Source: Xenorhabdus mauleonii
GTDB lineage: Bacteria > Pseudomonadota > Gammaproteobacteria > Enterobacterales > Enterobacteriaceae
Direction of reading: 5' to 3'
Length of the DNA stretch: 64,000 bases
Assembly: GCF_900113945.1 (NCBI RefSeq)
Contig: NZ_FORG01000015.1
Span: forward strand, 52,207 to 116,206
The notes under the pieces are model-generated. The model had not been told where the DNA came from, searched no databases, and was given only the letters and a program-made list of their open reading frames with translations. Of the stretch, positions 39,032 through 50,126 are shown piece by piece; position 1 is the first letter of the stretch, and each line of letters opens with the position of its first letter. The position numbers and the translations under genes were made by a program.

Positions 39032-41467
39032 ATGAGTGCACTGGCAACAATAGGGGCGGAATCTGGCCGCCAGTTACATAAATTTGGCGGCAGCAGCTTG
39101 GCTGATGTGAAATGTTATCAGCGAGTCGCGGACATTATGGCGAACTATAGCCAACCGGGTGATTTGATGGTGGTATCAGCGGCGGGTAGCACAACCAATC
39201 AACTTATTGACTGGTTGAAACTGAGCCAAAGTGACCGGATATCGGCCCACCAGATACAACAATCACTGCGTCGCTATCAGCAAGAACTGATCCGCGGTTT
39301 GTTGCCAGAGTTAGTTGCAGAAGAGTTGGTCGCAAAATTTATTGCTGATCTGGAAAGATTGAGTGCATTGTTGGATAAACCCGTTACAGATATTACATAT
39401 GCAGAAGTGGTTGGGCACGGTGAAGTCTGGTCTGCCCGCCTGATGTCGGCAGTCTTGGAGCACCGTGGGATTCCGAGTGCATGGCTGGATGCCCGCCAAT
39501 TCCTGTGTGCGGAGCGCGCAGCACAGCCACAAGTTGATGTCAGCTTGTCCCAGCCTCTGCTCAGTCAGTTATTGATCCAAAATCCCGGCAAACGGCTGGT
39601 TGTTACCGGTTTTATTTCCAGCAATAAAAAGGGTGAAACGGTATTGCTGGGACGTAATGGCAGCGATTACTCGGCGACTCAGGTTGGTGCTCTGGCTGGT
39701 GCCAAGAAAGTGACGATTTGGAGTGATGTGGCGGGCGTTTACAGTGCTGACCCGCGCAAAGTCAAAGATGCGTGCCTGCTGCCATTGCTGCGTTTAGATG
39801 AAGCCAGCGAATTGGCTCGGTTGGCGGCGCCGGTGCTTCATACCCGGACATTGCAGCCTGTTTCCATCAGCGATATTGATCTGCAATTGCGTTGCAGTTA
39901 TCAACCGGAGCAAGGTTCGACCCGCATTGAGCGAGTGCTGGCGACAGGAACGGGCGCAAAAATCGTTACCAGCCATGATGATGTCTGTCTGATTGAATTA
40001 CATGTTTCCTCATCCCATGATTTCAAAAAGAGTTACAAGGACATTGATTCATTGCTGAAACGGGCACAAGTTCGGCCTCTGGCTACTGGGCTGCATGCGG
40101 ATTGTAACCTTATCCAGCTTTGTTATACCTCGGAGCTTGTGAACAGCGCCCTTGATGTTTTGCAGGATGCGTCATTGCCCGGAAAACTTTCATTGCGTGA
40201 AGGCTTGGCGTTGGTCGCTTTGGTCGGGGCGGGTGTCTGTAAAAACCCGTTGCATAGCCACCGTTTTTATCAGCAACTTAAAGACCAGCCCGTCGAATTT
40301 ATCTGGCATGCTGAAGATGGCATCAGCCTTGTGGCTGTCTTGCGTATCAGCCAAACTTCGCATGTGATCCAAGGGTTGCACCAGAGCTTGTTCCGGGCGG
40401 AAAAGCGCATTGGCTTGGTGCTGTTTGGTAAAGGAAACATCGGTTCACGTTGGTTGGAATTGTTTGCCCGCGAACAGAAGAATATTTCCGCCCGCAGTGA
40501 TTTTGAATTTATTTTGGCGGGGGTTGTGGACAGCCGCCGGAGCTTGCTCAACTATCAGGGGATTGATGCTAGCCGGGCATTGGCATTTTTTGATGATGAT
40601 GCAACAGAGCATGCTGAAGATGACCTGTTTTTATGGATGAGGGCGCATCCTTATGATGATTTGATCGTATTGGATGTAACGGCAAGTGAAGAGCTGGCTA
40701 AAGATTATATCGATTTCGCCAGTTATGGTTTTCACGTTATCAGCGCCAACAAAGTGGCAGGCTCTTCTGACAGCAATACATACCGCATGATCCGCGATGC
40801 TTTTGCGAAAACAGGGCGTCATTGGTTATACAATGCCACCGTTGGTGCGGGGTTGCCGGTCAACTATTCCGTCAGAGATTTGCGGGAAAGCGGAGATACC
40901 ATTTTATCCATCAGTGGGATTTTTTCCGGAACACTATCGTGGCTATTCTTGCAGTTCGATGGTTCGGTGCCTTTCAGTGATTTGGTTGAACAAGCATGGC
41001 AACAAGGGTTGACGGAGCCTGATCCACGAATTGATCTTTCCGGTCAGGATGTCATGCGTAAGCTGGTGATATTGGCGCGCGAAGCGGGGTATGAAATAGA
41101 GCCAGACCAAGTGCGCGTTGAATCGTTGGTGCCGAAAGAGGCGCAGCTTGGTTCAATTGAAGAATTTTTTGAAAACAGCACGGCAATCAATGCACAGATG
41201 CTCCAGCGGTTGGAAGCCGCCCGTGAAATGGGCATGGTGCTGCGTTATGTGGCTCGTTTTGATGCCAGTGGCAAAGCCAAGATAGGTGTGGAAGCGGTAC
41301 ATAGTGAACATCCATTATCTGCATTACTGCCGGGAGATAATGTCTTTGCCATAGAAAGTCGTTGGTATCGCGACAATCCTCTGGTGATCCGTGGCCCCGG
41401 GGCCGGACGAGATGTGACAGCAGGCGCTATCCAATCGGATCTCAATCGGCTGTCACAACTCCTGTAA
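39032..41467 (+). CDS. Bifunctional aspartokinase II / homoserine dehydrogenase II (MetL)
   Basis: Fusion enzyme of 811 residues. The aspartate kinase part (about 10-300) begins with H-K-F-G-G-S-S-L-A-D and has the G-R-N-G-S-D-Y-S-A-T substrate block. Degenerate ACT-like regulatory segments follow. The homoserine dehydrogenase part (about 460-810) opens with the Rossmann motif L-V-L-F-G-K-G-N-I-G-S and has the N-A-T-V-G-A-G-L-P catalytic region. It catalyses the first and third steps from aspartate toward methionine. It closely matches E. coli MetL (810) and is cotranscribed with metB. Confidence 0.98.
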   Translation: MSALATIGAESGRQLHKFGGSSLADVKCYQRVADIMANYSQPGDLMVVSAAGSTTNQLIDWLKLSQSDRISAHQIQQSLRRYQQELIRGLLPELVAEELVAKFIADLERLSALLDKPVTDITYAEVVGHGEVWSARLMSAVLEHRGIPSAWLDARQFLCAERAAQPQVDVSLSQPLLSQLLIQNPGKRLVVTGFISSNKKGETVLLGRNGSDYSATQVGALAGAKKVTIWSDVAGVYSADPRKVKDACLLPLLRLDEASELARLAAPVLHTRTLQPVSISDIDLQLRCSYQPEQGSTRIERVLATGTGAKIVTSHDDVCLIELHVSSSHDFKKSYKDIDSLLKRAQVRPLATGLHADCNLIQLCYTSELVNSALDVLQDASLPGKLSLREGLALVALVGAGVCKNPLHSHRFYQQLKDQPVEFIWHAEDGISLVAVLRISQTSHVIQGLHQSLFRAEKRIGLVLFGKGNIGSRWLELFAREQKNISARSDFEFILAGVVDSRRSLLNYQGIDASRALAFFDDDATEHAEDDLFLWMRAHPYDDLIVLDVTASEELAKDYIDFASYGFHVISANKVAGSSDSNTYRMIRDAFAKTGRHWLYNATVGAGLPVNYSVRDLRESGDTILSISGIFSGTLSWLFLQFDGSVPFSDLVEQAWQQGLTEPDPRIDLSGQDVMRKLVILAREAGYEIEPDQVRVESLVPKEAQLGSIEEFFENSTAINAQMLQRLEAAREMGMVLRYVARFDASGKAKIGVEAVHSEHPLSALLPGDNVFAIESRWYRDNPLVIRGPGAGRDVTAGAIQSDLNRLSQLL

Positions 41468-41878
41468 GTGGCATTTTATAGATAAAAATCGGGGTGGGGA
41501 TACCGTATCCCTGCCCAGACCCGCAAAGTCATACCCGAAATCGGATACCTAAAAGCAGATATTCGAAAATAAGCTGCCCAGCTAATCATTGCGGGCAGTT
41601 TTTATCATCATCCAACCAAGCAAAAAACGTCTTATTATTCTTTTTATTGCGTCCGGGCAAGGCAAGCCATCGGATTATCCTTTAAAAATGGATCTTGACT
41701 AAATTTCATAAAATCCGCCCAAATTGTTTATTTTCTGATATGAATAGAGTGTCAAAGGTAGACAAAATAACGTCCCTTCTTTTGGCAGGCACAGTTTTGA
41801 CAGACACAGGGTAGACGCCGATTTTGCCAATGATTTGGTGAAATGGGAGACATACAGCAACACAAGGCCAGGAACCAC
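41468..41878. other. metL-ppc intergenic region
   Basis: No gene is supported in these 411 bases. A terminator closes metBL at about 41574-41605, and the rest should hold the ppc promoter. In E. coli metF begins here instead. Confidence 0.5.
41574..41605 (+). terminator. Terminator of metBL
   Basis: Stem CTGCCC (41574-41579) with GGGCAG (41593-41598), followed by T6 with one interruption after it. Confidence 0.75.
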
Positions 41879-44515
41879 ATGAATCAACAATATTCCGCAA
41901 TGCGAAGTAATGTCAGTATGCTCGGTAAGTTGCTGGGCGACACCATCAAAGAGGCTTTAGGAGAAAACATTCTTGATAAAGTTGAAACGATCAGGAAGCT
42001 ATCCAAATCATCCCGCGCAGGTAACGAAGCTCACCGCCAGCAGCTTTTATCAACATTGGAAAACTTATCCAACGATGAACTGCTGCCGGTTGCCCGTGCC
42101 TTTAACCAATTTTTAAATTTGGCCAATGTTGCTGAACAATATCACAGCATTTCGCCCCACGGAGAAGCCGCGAGCAATCCGGTCGCATTGGCGGCATTGT
42201 TTGACCGCCTTAAAGGTCAGCAATTCAATAACGATGATCTAGTTAAAGCCGTTAGTGAGTTATCGATTGAACTGGTGCTGACAGCCCATCCAACAGAAAT
42301 TGCCCGCCGCACTTTGATCCATAAATTGGTTGAAGTGAATGGCTGCCTTGCGCAACTGGATCACGATGATTTAGCCGATTATGAACGCAATAACATCATG
42401 CGTCGTTTACGCCAGTTAATAGCCCAGTCATGGCATACCGATGAAATCCGCAAAATTCGCCCAACACCCATTGATGAAGCAAAGTGGGGATTTGCGGTTG
42501 TCGAAAATAGCCTGTGGGAAGGTGTTCCGGCATTTTTGCGTGAATTTAATGAACAATTGGAAGAATCCATTAGTTATAGTTTGCCGGTGGATGCGGTACC
42601 CATTCGTTTCACTTCTTGGATGGGCGGAGATCGTGACGGCAATCCGAATGTGACCGCAGAAATTACCCGCCATGTTCTGTTGCTCAGTCGTTGGAAAGCC
42701 GCTGATCTCTTCCTGAAAGATATTCAAATTTTAGTTTCTGAACTCTCTATGTCGGAGTGTACCCCAGAACTGCGCCAAATGGCGGGAGGCGATCATGTCT
42801 TGGAGCCTTACCGTCAAATTGCCAAGCAACTGCGAACTCAATTAATCAATACGTTGGACTATCTGGAAAGACGTCTTAAAGGTGAACAGGTTTTACCGCC
42901 TGCGGATTTATTACTGCACAACGAACAATTATGGCAGCCGCTGTATGCCTGTTATCAATCTCTGAAAAAGTGCGGCATGGAGATTATCGCAAACGGACAA
43001 TTGCTGGACACTTTGCGGCGCATTCGTTGCTTTGGCTTGTCTCTGGTGCGTATCGATATTCGGCAGGAAAGCACCCGCCATACGGATGCGATTGCCGAAC
43101 TGACGCAATACTTGGAACTGGGTGATTATGCAAGTTGGCCGGAAGCTGCCAAGCAGGTATTTCTGCTACAGGAATTGAACTCCAAACGTCCCCTCGCACC
43201 ACGTGATTGGCAGCCAAGCGCAGAAACCCAAGAGGTTTTTGAAACCTGCAAAGTCATTGCAGAATCACCACCGGATGCAATTGCAGCGTATGTGATTTCC
43301 ATGGCGAAAGTGCCTTCTGACGTGTTGGCGGTGAAATTATTGCTGAAAGAAGCGGGATGCTCTTTATCATTGCCGGTTGCTCCCTTGTTTGAAACGCTCG
43401 ATGACCTGAATAATGCAGAAAGCGTGATTAGGCAATTGCTGGGAATTACATGGTATCGCGATCTGATTCAGGACAAACAAATGGTGATGATTGGTTATTC
43501 TGACTCAGCTAAGGATGCCGGCGTGATGGCGGCTTCATGGGCGCAATATCGGGCGCAGGATGCCTTGATCAAAGTCTGTGAACAGGAAGGCGTGACATTG
43601 ACTTTGTTCCACGGGCGCGGCGGTACGATTGGGCGCGGTGGGGCGCCTGCGCACTCCGCGCTGCTTTCCCAGCCGCCGGGCAGTCTGAAAGGGGGATTGC
43701 GTGTCACCGAACAAGGAGAAATGATCCGCTTCAAATTTGGTTTGCCACAGGTAACGATTAGCAGTTTGGCGTTGTATGCCAGCGCCATTCTGGAAGCAAA
43801 TTTATTGCCTCCTCCGGAGCCAAAACCAGAATGGCATCAGGTCATGGATACACTGTCAGATGTTTCCTGCGACATGTACCGTGACTATGTCCGCGAACAG
43901 CCAGAATTTGTGCCTTACTTCCGGGCGGCGACGCCAGAACAAGAATTGGCAAAATTGCCGTTGGGTTCGCGACCAGCTAAACGCCGTCCAACGGGCGGTG
44001 TTGAAAGCCTGCGAGCTATTCCGTGGATATTCGCGTGGACACAAAATCGCCTGATGCTGCCAGCATGGCTGGGGGCTGGCGCGGCACTGCAACAGGTGAT
44101 TGATGAAGGTAAGTTGCCGGTATTGACTGATATGTGCCGTGATTGGCCATTCTTCAATACGCGCATTGCCATGCTGGAGATGGTATTTGCCAAAGCCGAT
44201 CTCTGGCTGGCGGAATATTATGACCAGCGGCTGGTTGATCCGAAACTCTGGCCATTGGGGTTAAAACTGCGCAACCAATTGGCGGAAGATATTAAAACGG
44301 TGCTGGCAATCTCACAGGATGAGCAATTGATGGCCGATTTGCCATGGATTGCGGAGTCCATCGCACTGCGTAACGTCTATACCGATCCATTAAATGTGCT
44401 GCAAGCGGAATTGTTGCAGCGTTCCCGCCAGCAGGAAACTCCTGAGCCTTATCTCGAACAGGCCCTGATGGTAACGATTGCCGGTGTTGCGGCAGGCATG
44501 CGCAATACGGGTTAA
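41879..44515 (+). CDS. Phosphoenolpyruvate carboxylase Ppc
   Basis: Anaplerotic enzyme of 878 residues (E. coli 883) making oxaloacetate from PEP and bicarbonate. The catalytic His is in [19 protein letters not shown] is present, as are [11 protein letters not shown] and the [12 protein letters not shown] loop. The C-terminus ends A-A-G-M-R-N-T-G as in the whole family. The ATG at 41879 with AGGAA upstream matches the E. coli start. In E. coli ppc lies next to argE, whereas here it has moved between metL and metF. Confidence 0.98.
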   Translation: MNQQYSAMRSNVSMLGKLLGDTIKEALGENILDKVETIRKLSKSSRAGNEAHRQQLLSTLENLSNDELLPVARAFNQFLNLANVAEQYHSISPHGEAASNPVALAALFDRLKGQQFNNDDLVKAVSELSIELVLTAHPTEIARRTLIHKLVEVNGCLAQLDHDDLADYERNNIMRRLRQLIAQSWHTDEIRKIRPTPIDEAKWGFAVVENSLWEGVPAFLREFNEQLEESISYSLPVDAVPIRFTSWMGGDRDGNPNVTAEITRHVLLLSRWKAADLFLKDIQILVSELSMSECTPELRQMAGGDHVLEPYRQIAKQLRTQLINTLDYLERRLKGEQVLPPADLLLHNEQLWQPLYACYQSLKKCGMEIIANGQLLDTLRRIRCFGLSLVRIDIRQESTRHTDAIAELTQYLELGDYASWPEAAKQVFLLQELNSKRPLAPRDWQPSAETQEVFETCKVIAESPPDAIAAYVISMAKVPSDVLAVKLLLKEAGCSLSLPVAPLFETLDDLNNAESVIRQLLGITWYRDLIQDKQMVMIGYSDSAKDAGVMAASWAQYRAQDALIKVCEQEGVTLTLFHGRGGTIGRGGAPAHSALLSQPPGSLKGGLRVTEQGEMIRFKFGLPQVTISSLALYASAILEANLLPPPEPKPEWHQVMDTLSDVSCDMYRDYVREQPEFVPYFRAATPEQELAKLPLGSRPAKRRPTGGVESLRAIPWIFAWTQNRLMLPAWLGAGAALQQVIDEGKLPVLTDMCRDWPFFNTRIAMLEMVFAKADLWLAEYYDQRLVDPKLWPLGLKLRNQLAEDIKTVLAISQDEQLMADLPWIAESIALRNVYTDPLNVLQAELLQRSRQQETPEPYLEQALMVTIAGVAAGMRNTG

Positions 44516-44560
44516 TGTTGTTTTTGTAGATTAATGAAAAATGAATGATAGCTGAATGAT

Positions 44561-44590
44561 AAAAGCCGAACAGTTTCCTGTTCGGCTTTT
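44561..44590. terminator. Terminator after ppc
   Basis: A 13-bp perfect stem (AAAAGCCGAACAG with its complement) around a four-base loop, ending in T4. It may also serve the convergent LysR gene. Confidence 0.92.
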
Positions 44591-44636
44591 ATGCTTGGTT
44601 ATATCTGGTTGGATTATTGAGTTTCATGCTTGTGTG

Positions 44637-45524
44637 TCAGATGGTCAGATTTTCCAGCAAATAATCGATAAATACGCGGCTTTTATGCTGCAATTGGGTG
44701 TTATTGGCAAATATGGCAGAGACATCTTGTCGCGGTAATTGATATTCGGGAAACAGTTCCACCAAAGCACCGGATGCTAGATCCTTCTCTATTATCCAGT
44801 CAGGCAAAACGGTGACTCCAAGCGCTGATATCGCCAGAAAACGAATGGCAGAGGGGACATTGGATGTGTACTTGGTTTTCCCACGAATATTTAGAGCTGG
44901 CGCGTTAGGATGTTTAAGCTCCCATTGTGTCGGGTTGGTCAGGTTACTGTTTGCAATCCAATTTACGTTATTTAGATCTTTTGGTGTGGTAATCGGATTT
45001 TGCTCAAGCCAAGCTGGCGCTGCGACCAGCTTTATACCATAGCTTGTTAATCGACGGCTTTTCAGTGAGGAATCACTGAGAGTTCCCAGCCGAATCGCCA
45101 GATCTATCTTCTCGGTAATTAAATTATTCAATGAAGAATCAGCGAAATAACTGATGTCGAGCTGGGGATGGAGGATACAGAATCGGCTAATTAGGGGGAG
45201 AAGATATTTTTCACCAAATTCGGCGGTGGAAGTAATGCGCAATCGACCTGTCAGTGAATTATGCCGTTCAGTCACATTATCGAAGGCATTTTGAATGTTA
45301 TCAAATATCGCTTTGAAGTCCTGATAAAATTCCTTTCCCGCTTCGGTTAATGCAAGGCCACGTGTATTGCGTATCAATAATGGCACATTCAACGCTTCTT
45401 CAAGTGCTTTTACATGAATACTGGCAACGGCTTTACTGATGAAAAGGCGTTCTGCTGCGCGAGTAAAAGAACCGCACTCTACTACAGCAAGGAAAGTTTG
45501 TATGCGATTAAGGTGGGGGTGCAT
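44637..45524 (-). CDS. LysR-family transcriptional regulator
   Basis: Protein of 295 residues from the ATG at 45524. The N-terminal winged helix-turn-helix (about 6-65) has the usual F-T-R-A-A-E-R-L-F-I-S-K-A-V-A-S-I-H-V-K-A-L-E pattern, and a two-lobed effector domain follows. It resembles the DsdC/LysR branch that controls a neighbouring divergent gene. It is divergent from an MFS transporter gene with under 100 bases between them, so it most likely controls that exporter and the small gene behind it. The effector is unknown. Confidence 0.88.
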   Translation of the reverse strand: MHPHLNRIQTFLAVVECGSFTRAAERLFISKAVASIHVKALEEALNVPLLIRNTRGLALTEAGKEFYQDFKAIFDNIQNAFDNVTERHNSLTGRLRITSTAEFGEKYLLPLISRFCILHPQLDISYFADSSLNNLITEKIDLAIRLGTLSDSSLKSRRLTSYGIKLVAAPAWLEQNPITTPKDLNNVNWIANSNLTNPTQWELKHPNAPALNIRGKTKYTSNVPSAIRFLAISALGVTVLPDWIIEKDLASGALVELFPEYQLPRQDVSAIFANNTQLQHKSRVFIDYLLENLTI

Positions 45525-45619
45525 TTTAATTGTCAAATTTAATGAAATTCAGTGTTTAAAATAGATTGATAGACGCGGTGAGTCAACAGAATCTAGACTC
45601 CATCAATGGAGGAGAAACA

Positions 45620-46972
45620 ATGACTTATCGCTATCGTATCGTATTGATATTTTTGTTGGGCTTTTTTATCGACTGTATCAATATTTTCATGTCAGCTATC
45701 GCGCTGCCGGATATTGCCAAGCAAATGACAGTGTCTGAATCTTACGTTTCGTGGGTTGCAAACAGTTATATTTTGGGATTAACACTGATCATTCCTATCA
45801 GTAGCTGGTTGGCAGAACGCTTCGGTACACGGCAGATTATGACTCTCTCCATGTTACTTTTTTCTATTGCCGCCTGCTTTTCTGGTTTAGCGGAGAATTT
45901 TTACAGTCTAGTGCTATGGCGTTTTGTGCAAGGATTGGGGGGCGGATTACTGATCCCTGTGGGGCAGGCACTGACTTTTGGCCTGTTTAAACAACATGAA
46001 CGAGCAAAAATCTCGGCATTAATCATGGGAGTCGCACTGATTGCTCCGGCATTTTCTCCGGGCTTGGGCGGCGTGATTGTCGATAACTATAGCTGGCGAT
46101 GGATATTCTTGTGCAATGTTCCTTTTAGCTTGCTTGCGTCGTTACTTTCGTTCATTTGGTTGCGAAATGATGAAAAAATTCTTGCCCGCAAACCCGATCT
46201 CAAGGGGCTGTTATTAGTCAGTTTGAGCTTAGTGTTTCTGCTGCTCGGCCTTTCTACCTATGCGGATGCCGAAGTTAAATGGCTGCCAATAGCTATTGCC
46301 ATTTTCGGAGGCTTATTTGCCCTATTTTACCTGCGACATTGCCGCTATGTACAAAACACCATTCTGGATCTAACGGTCATGGCGAATACACGCATGCGCT
46401 TTCCGGTATGGATTTATCACGCAGTACCGGGCGTATTTACCGGGGTTAACTTACTGAATATTTTTTATTTACAGCATAAATTGAATTGGTCGGCAGAAAA
46501 AACAGGCTCTCTGATGTTCCTGTATGCAATGGGTTCATTGGGGGCAATTTTGTTTTGTGGGCGCATGTATAACCGTTTAGGGGCATATCGTTTATTTTTT
46601 TGCGGCTTGATTATTCATGCCATTGGAATTGTTCTCTTGGCGACGGTTAATCATAGCGATGATTTGTTCAGCTTAGTGGCTGCTTATTTATTGATGGGAG
46701 TGGGTGGTGGGATTTGCGCCAATACAGCACAGACAACGGCATTGATGGATTTTACCGATGAACAATTATCTCGCGCCAGTGTGGTCTGGAATCTTAATCG
46801 CCAAATGTCATTCAGTGTCGGTGCCGCGTTATTCATGATGATTTTTAATTTATTGCAGCAAAATTTTATTGATACCCATGCGTATCACCTCACTTTTGTT
46901 CTTGCTGCGATATTTAACCTACTGCCATTAGCCAGATTGAATCAATTGAAAAAACAGGTGGAGAAAAGATGA
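45620..46972 (+). CDS. MFS drug-efflux-type transporter (DHA2-like)
   Basis: Integral membrane protein of 450 residues with 12-14 predicted helices. It has the W-V-A-N-S-Y-I-L first-loop element, R-F-V-Q-G-L-G-G-G in helix four and the antiporter motif C region P-A-F-S-P-G-L-G-G in helix five. These place it with the EmrB/QacA proton antiporters rather than with sugar carriers. A GGAGG ribosome binding site before 45620 decides the start. It overlaps the next gene by four bases. Substrate unknown; a toxic metabolite or antibiotic is plausible. Confidence 0.87.
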   Translation: MTYRYRIVLIFLLGFFIDCINIFMSAIALPDIAKQMTVSESYVSWVANSYILGLTLIIPISSWLAERFGTRQIMTLSMLLFSIAACFSGLAENFYSLVLWRFVQGLGGGLLIPVGQALTFGLFKQHERAKISALIMGVALIAPAFSPGLGGVIVDNYSWRWIFLCNVPFSLLASLLSFIWLRNDEKILARKPDLKGLLLVSLSLVFLLLGLSTYADAEVKWLPIAIAIFGGLFALFYLRHCRYVQNTILDLTVMANTRMRFPVWIYHAVPGVFTGVNLLNIFYLQHKLNWSAEKTGSLMFLYAMGSLGAILFCGRMYNRLGAYRLFFCGLIIHAIGIVLLATVNHSDDLFSLVAAYLLMGVGGGICANTAQTTALMDFTDEQLSRASVVWNLNRQMSFSVGAALFMMIFNLLQQNFIDTHAYHLTFVLAAIFNLLPLARLNQLKKQVEKR

Positions 46973-47373
46973 GTAAAGAACAAGAGTTAACGGCTTATCA
47001 CAGCGTATTCGAACTTTCCCAATGGATTGAAGATGTTTTCACCAATCAACAGCAGAAAGGATCTGAGGCTCTGGAAAAATTACTGAATAGTTTTACCCCA
47101 GATTTCGCTATGATTACGACGGCAGGGCAATATGTCACTTTAGAGCAAGTAAAAGAGATGTTTAACCTTAACGCGGGTGCCCGAGCAGGACTAAAAATTG
47201 AGATTGATGAATGTAAGGTGATGACATCAAACGATGAGGAAGTTGTCTTACGTTACCGTGAAAAACAAACCAAAGACGGGGTTTCCCATAACCGTTGGTC
47301 GATGGTGATTATTTCATGCATTGATGGATATCCTCGTTGGCGTTATTTGCATGAAACGGCCATTGCAGAATAA
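46969..47373 (+). CDS. SnoaL/DUF4440-like small protein
   Basis: Protein of 134 residues without a signal peptide or membrane helix, resembling the NTF2/SnoaL-like fold of DUF4440 proteins (helical N-terminus, then a curved sheet with W-S-M-V-I-I and W-R-Y-L-H-E near the end). Such proteins can be small-molecule isomerases, hydrolases or binding proteins. Its start overlaps the stop of the MFS gene (ATGA), so the two are coupled. It may modify or bind the exported compound, which is inference from context only. Confidence 0.7.
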   Translation: MSKEQELTAYHSVFELSQWIEDVFTNQQQKGSEALEKLLNSFTPDFAMITTAGQYVTLEQVKEMFNLNAGARAGLKIEIDECKVMTSNDEEVVLRYREKQTKDGVSHNRWSMVIISCIDGYPRWRYLHETAIAE

Positions 47374-47426
47374 GGTGCTTATTCTATTACTCATGGCACC
47401 AGCCTTGGTTTTTTTACCCGTTTGAG

Positions 47427-47451
47427 CCGAATAGGGAACTATTCGGTTTTT
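47427..47451 (+). terminator. Terminator after the MFS-SnoaL pair
   Basis: Perfect 8-bp stem CCGAATAG-CTATTCGG with a GGAA loop, followed by five T. Confidence 0.85.
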
Positions 47452-47893
47452 CATTTTTTATCCATTCAACATTTCTAACTCATTCAAAAAAAGGTATGCC
47501 CCAATTTATATAAATATTTTTTATGGTAATAAAGAAAGCCTGGCAGGCATTCATCATTCCCTAAGCAAAAGATAATGGATATATCTGCCGACATTTTAAA
47601 TGGTTGTACTCAGCCACTTAGTTTATGCCGCATCTTCAAATTCATTGGGTATAGGACCGGGATAATGAACAGAAATTATTGGAACCTATTTCTACTTAAA
47701 GCTGTTGCAATATTCAAATCTATCAATGAAAGGGATTGGGCAGCATGATGCCAAGATGATCTTTGCAGCTCGTGGGGTAGGAAAAAAAGTTACTGAATGA
47801 AAATCATATCGGTTATGGCCTTTCATCGAATAAAAACACATAGTGGATATTGATGTAACGGTTTGATGGCCTTGGTGCAGATGTTATTGGCAT
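47452..47893. other. Intergenic region before the metF 3' end, no gene recognised
   Basis: About 440 bases without a supported gene. A fragment near 47632-47655 (TTCAAATTCATTGGGTATA) resembles one end of the ERIC-like repeat seen at 34.3 kb, so repeat debris is likely. In E. coli katG lies near metF; no katG is seen here. Confidence 0.4.
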
Positions 47894-47922
47894 AAAGCCG
47901 AACTGTCATTCCGTCCGGCTTT
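47894..47922 (-). terminator. Possible metF terminator
   Basis: Stem AAAGCCG with CGGCTTT around a 15-base loop, 19 bases beyond the metF stop codon. The T run on the minus strand is weak. Confidence 0.5.
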
Positions 47923-47940
47923 TGGGGTTAATTGATGTCA

Positions 47941-48920
<980 letters not shown>

Positions 48921-48990
48921 AAATAGAATGGGTTAAGCAGGATTTTTAGTCAATCTAGAAATGGCTTATTACCGATGAGGAATATTCAAA

Positions 48991-49044
48991 GTGATCGTGA
49001 AAGAAATTCATGCTGGGGGATGGTTTGTATTTAACGCCGTGTGA
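48991..49044 (+). pseudogene. Possible remnant of a HicA-type toxin N-terminus
   Basis: The frame from 48991 encodes V-K-E-I-H-A-G-G-W-F-V and then stops at 49042. This resembles the first helix and turn of HicA toxins, which commonly read V-I-K-x-I-x-A-x-G-W. The downstream G-S-H-H motif needed for activity is absent. A one-base shift with an ATG at 48976 may restore the start. The match is short and could be chance. Confidence 0.2.
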
Positions 49045-49212
49045 ATGCAGAACAATCAAGGTTTATATGATTGGATGATATTTATACTAGTGTATAGTGC
49101 TGTGAGAAATAAGAATGATTTTCACTAGATAGACAAAAACCAAAGCAAGGCAGGCAAAGATATGGATGGTTCTGGGAATTAATTCACTCACTCACTCACA
49201 GAGGGATGAGAA

Positions 49213-49971
49213 ATGAGTAAAGGTTTTAGTGATTTTGTAGTGTATGTTGATGAAAGTGGTGATCATGGTTTAGTACAGCTTGATAAAAATTATCCTGTGT
49301 TCGTTTTAGCTTTTTGTATTTTTTACAAAGAACATTATCTTTCGAAAGTTGTGCCAAAGTTACAGAGAATTAAATTTGATTATTTTGGTCATGACCTTGT
49401 GATTCTTCATGAACACGAAATTCGTAAAGAAAAAGGAGATTTTACAATTTTTAAAAATAGAGAAGAAAAGAATCAGTTTTTAGCGCGGCTTAGCACTTTT
49501 ATCAATGAAAGTAACTTCATATTGTCATCATGTGTGATTGAAAAACATAAACTGAACGTCCACAAAGATGAGATTCAGAATCCATATCATATTGCATTAC
49601 GCTATTGTTTGGAGACTTTGTATGATTTTGTAGTAGAAAAGGGGCAACAGGAGCGTGAAACACACGTTATTGTGGAACAACGAGGTGCTAAAGAAGACAG
49701 GGAGCTTGAGCTAGAGTTTTTTCGAATTTGTAGTGGAGAAAATAAGTACCACAAAGAATTACCTTTTAAGATTAGGATGGCAGCAAAAGCAAGCAATTCC
49801 TCTGGCTTACAGCTTGCTGACTTAGTTGTTAGACCTATTGGCAGGTACGTTTTGAAACCAGAACAATCTAACCAAGCATTCGCCATCTTGGAGAAAAAAT
49901 TCTTTTGTGTAGGCGGGAGGAATACTGTTGGAATGAATTATAAGCAGCGGGGATTAAAAATATTTCCTTAG
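49213..49971 (+). CDS. DUF3800 protein
   Basis: Protein of 252 residues with the DUF3800 landmarks: Y-V-D-E-S-G-D at 11-17 near the start, V-E-Q-R-G at 154-158, and L-Q-L-A-D-L-V-V-R-P at 199-208. The conserved acids look like an RNase H-like metal site, so a nuclease role is suspected, but none is shown. DUF3800 genes often sit in mobile or defence-rich regions. This one is alone between metF and argE, is more AT-rich than its neighbours, and follows a GAGGGATG ribosome binding region, all suggesting horizontal gain. No partner gene is seen. Confidence 0.82.
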   Translation: MSKGFSDFVVYVDESGDHGLVQLDKNYPVFVLAFCIFYKEHYLSKVVPKLQRIKFDYFGHDLVILHEHEIRKEKGDFTIFKNREEKNQFLARLSTFINESNFILSSCVIEKHKLNVHKDEIQNPYHIALRYCLETLYDFVVEKGQQERETHVIVEQRGAKEDRELELEFFRICSGENKYHKELPFKIRMAAKASNSSGLQLADLVVRPIGRYVLKPEQSNQAFAILEKKFFCVGGRNTVGMNYKQRGLKIFP

Positions 49972-49988
49972 CTCTAAATAGCGAAAAA

Positions 49989-50008
49989 CCCCGATGCACT
50001 CACCGAGG
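49989..50008 (-). terminator. Terminator downstream of argE
   Basis: On the minus strand the stem CCTCG-CGGGG (one G-T pair) is followed by TTTTT. It lies about 120 bases past the argE stop and just beyond the DUF3800 stop. Confidence 0.6.
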
Positions 50009-50126
50009 TTATAACGCCGACCGGGCACTCCCAATCCATTTATGGTACTAATTATGAGCGTTTTTGGAAGAAAGTCAAATAGCCACTTGATGATTAGGTG
50101 AGCTATGGTTTTTGATTTATAGCACT

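Noticed and set aside
47452..47893. Degraded gene between the SnoaL-like gene and metF
   Set aside because: Short frames only, with no recognisable protein; repeat debris is the simpler reading.
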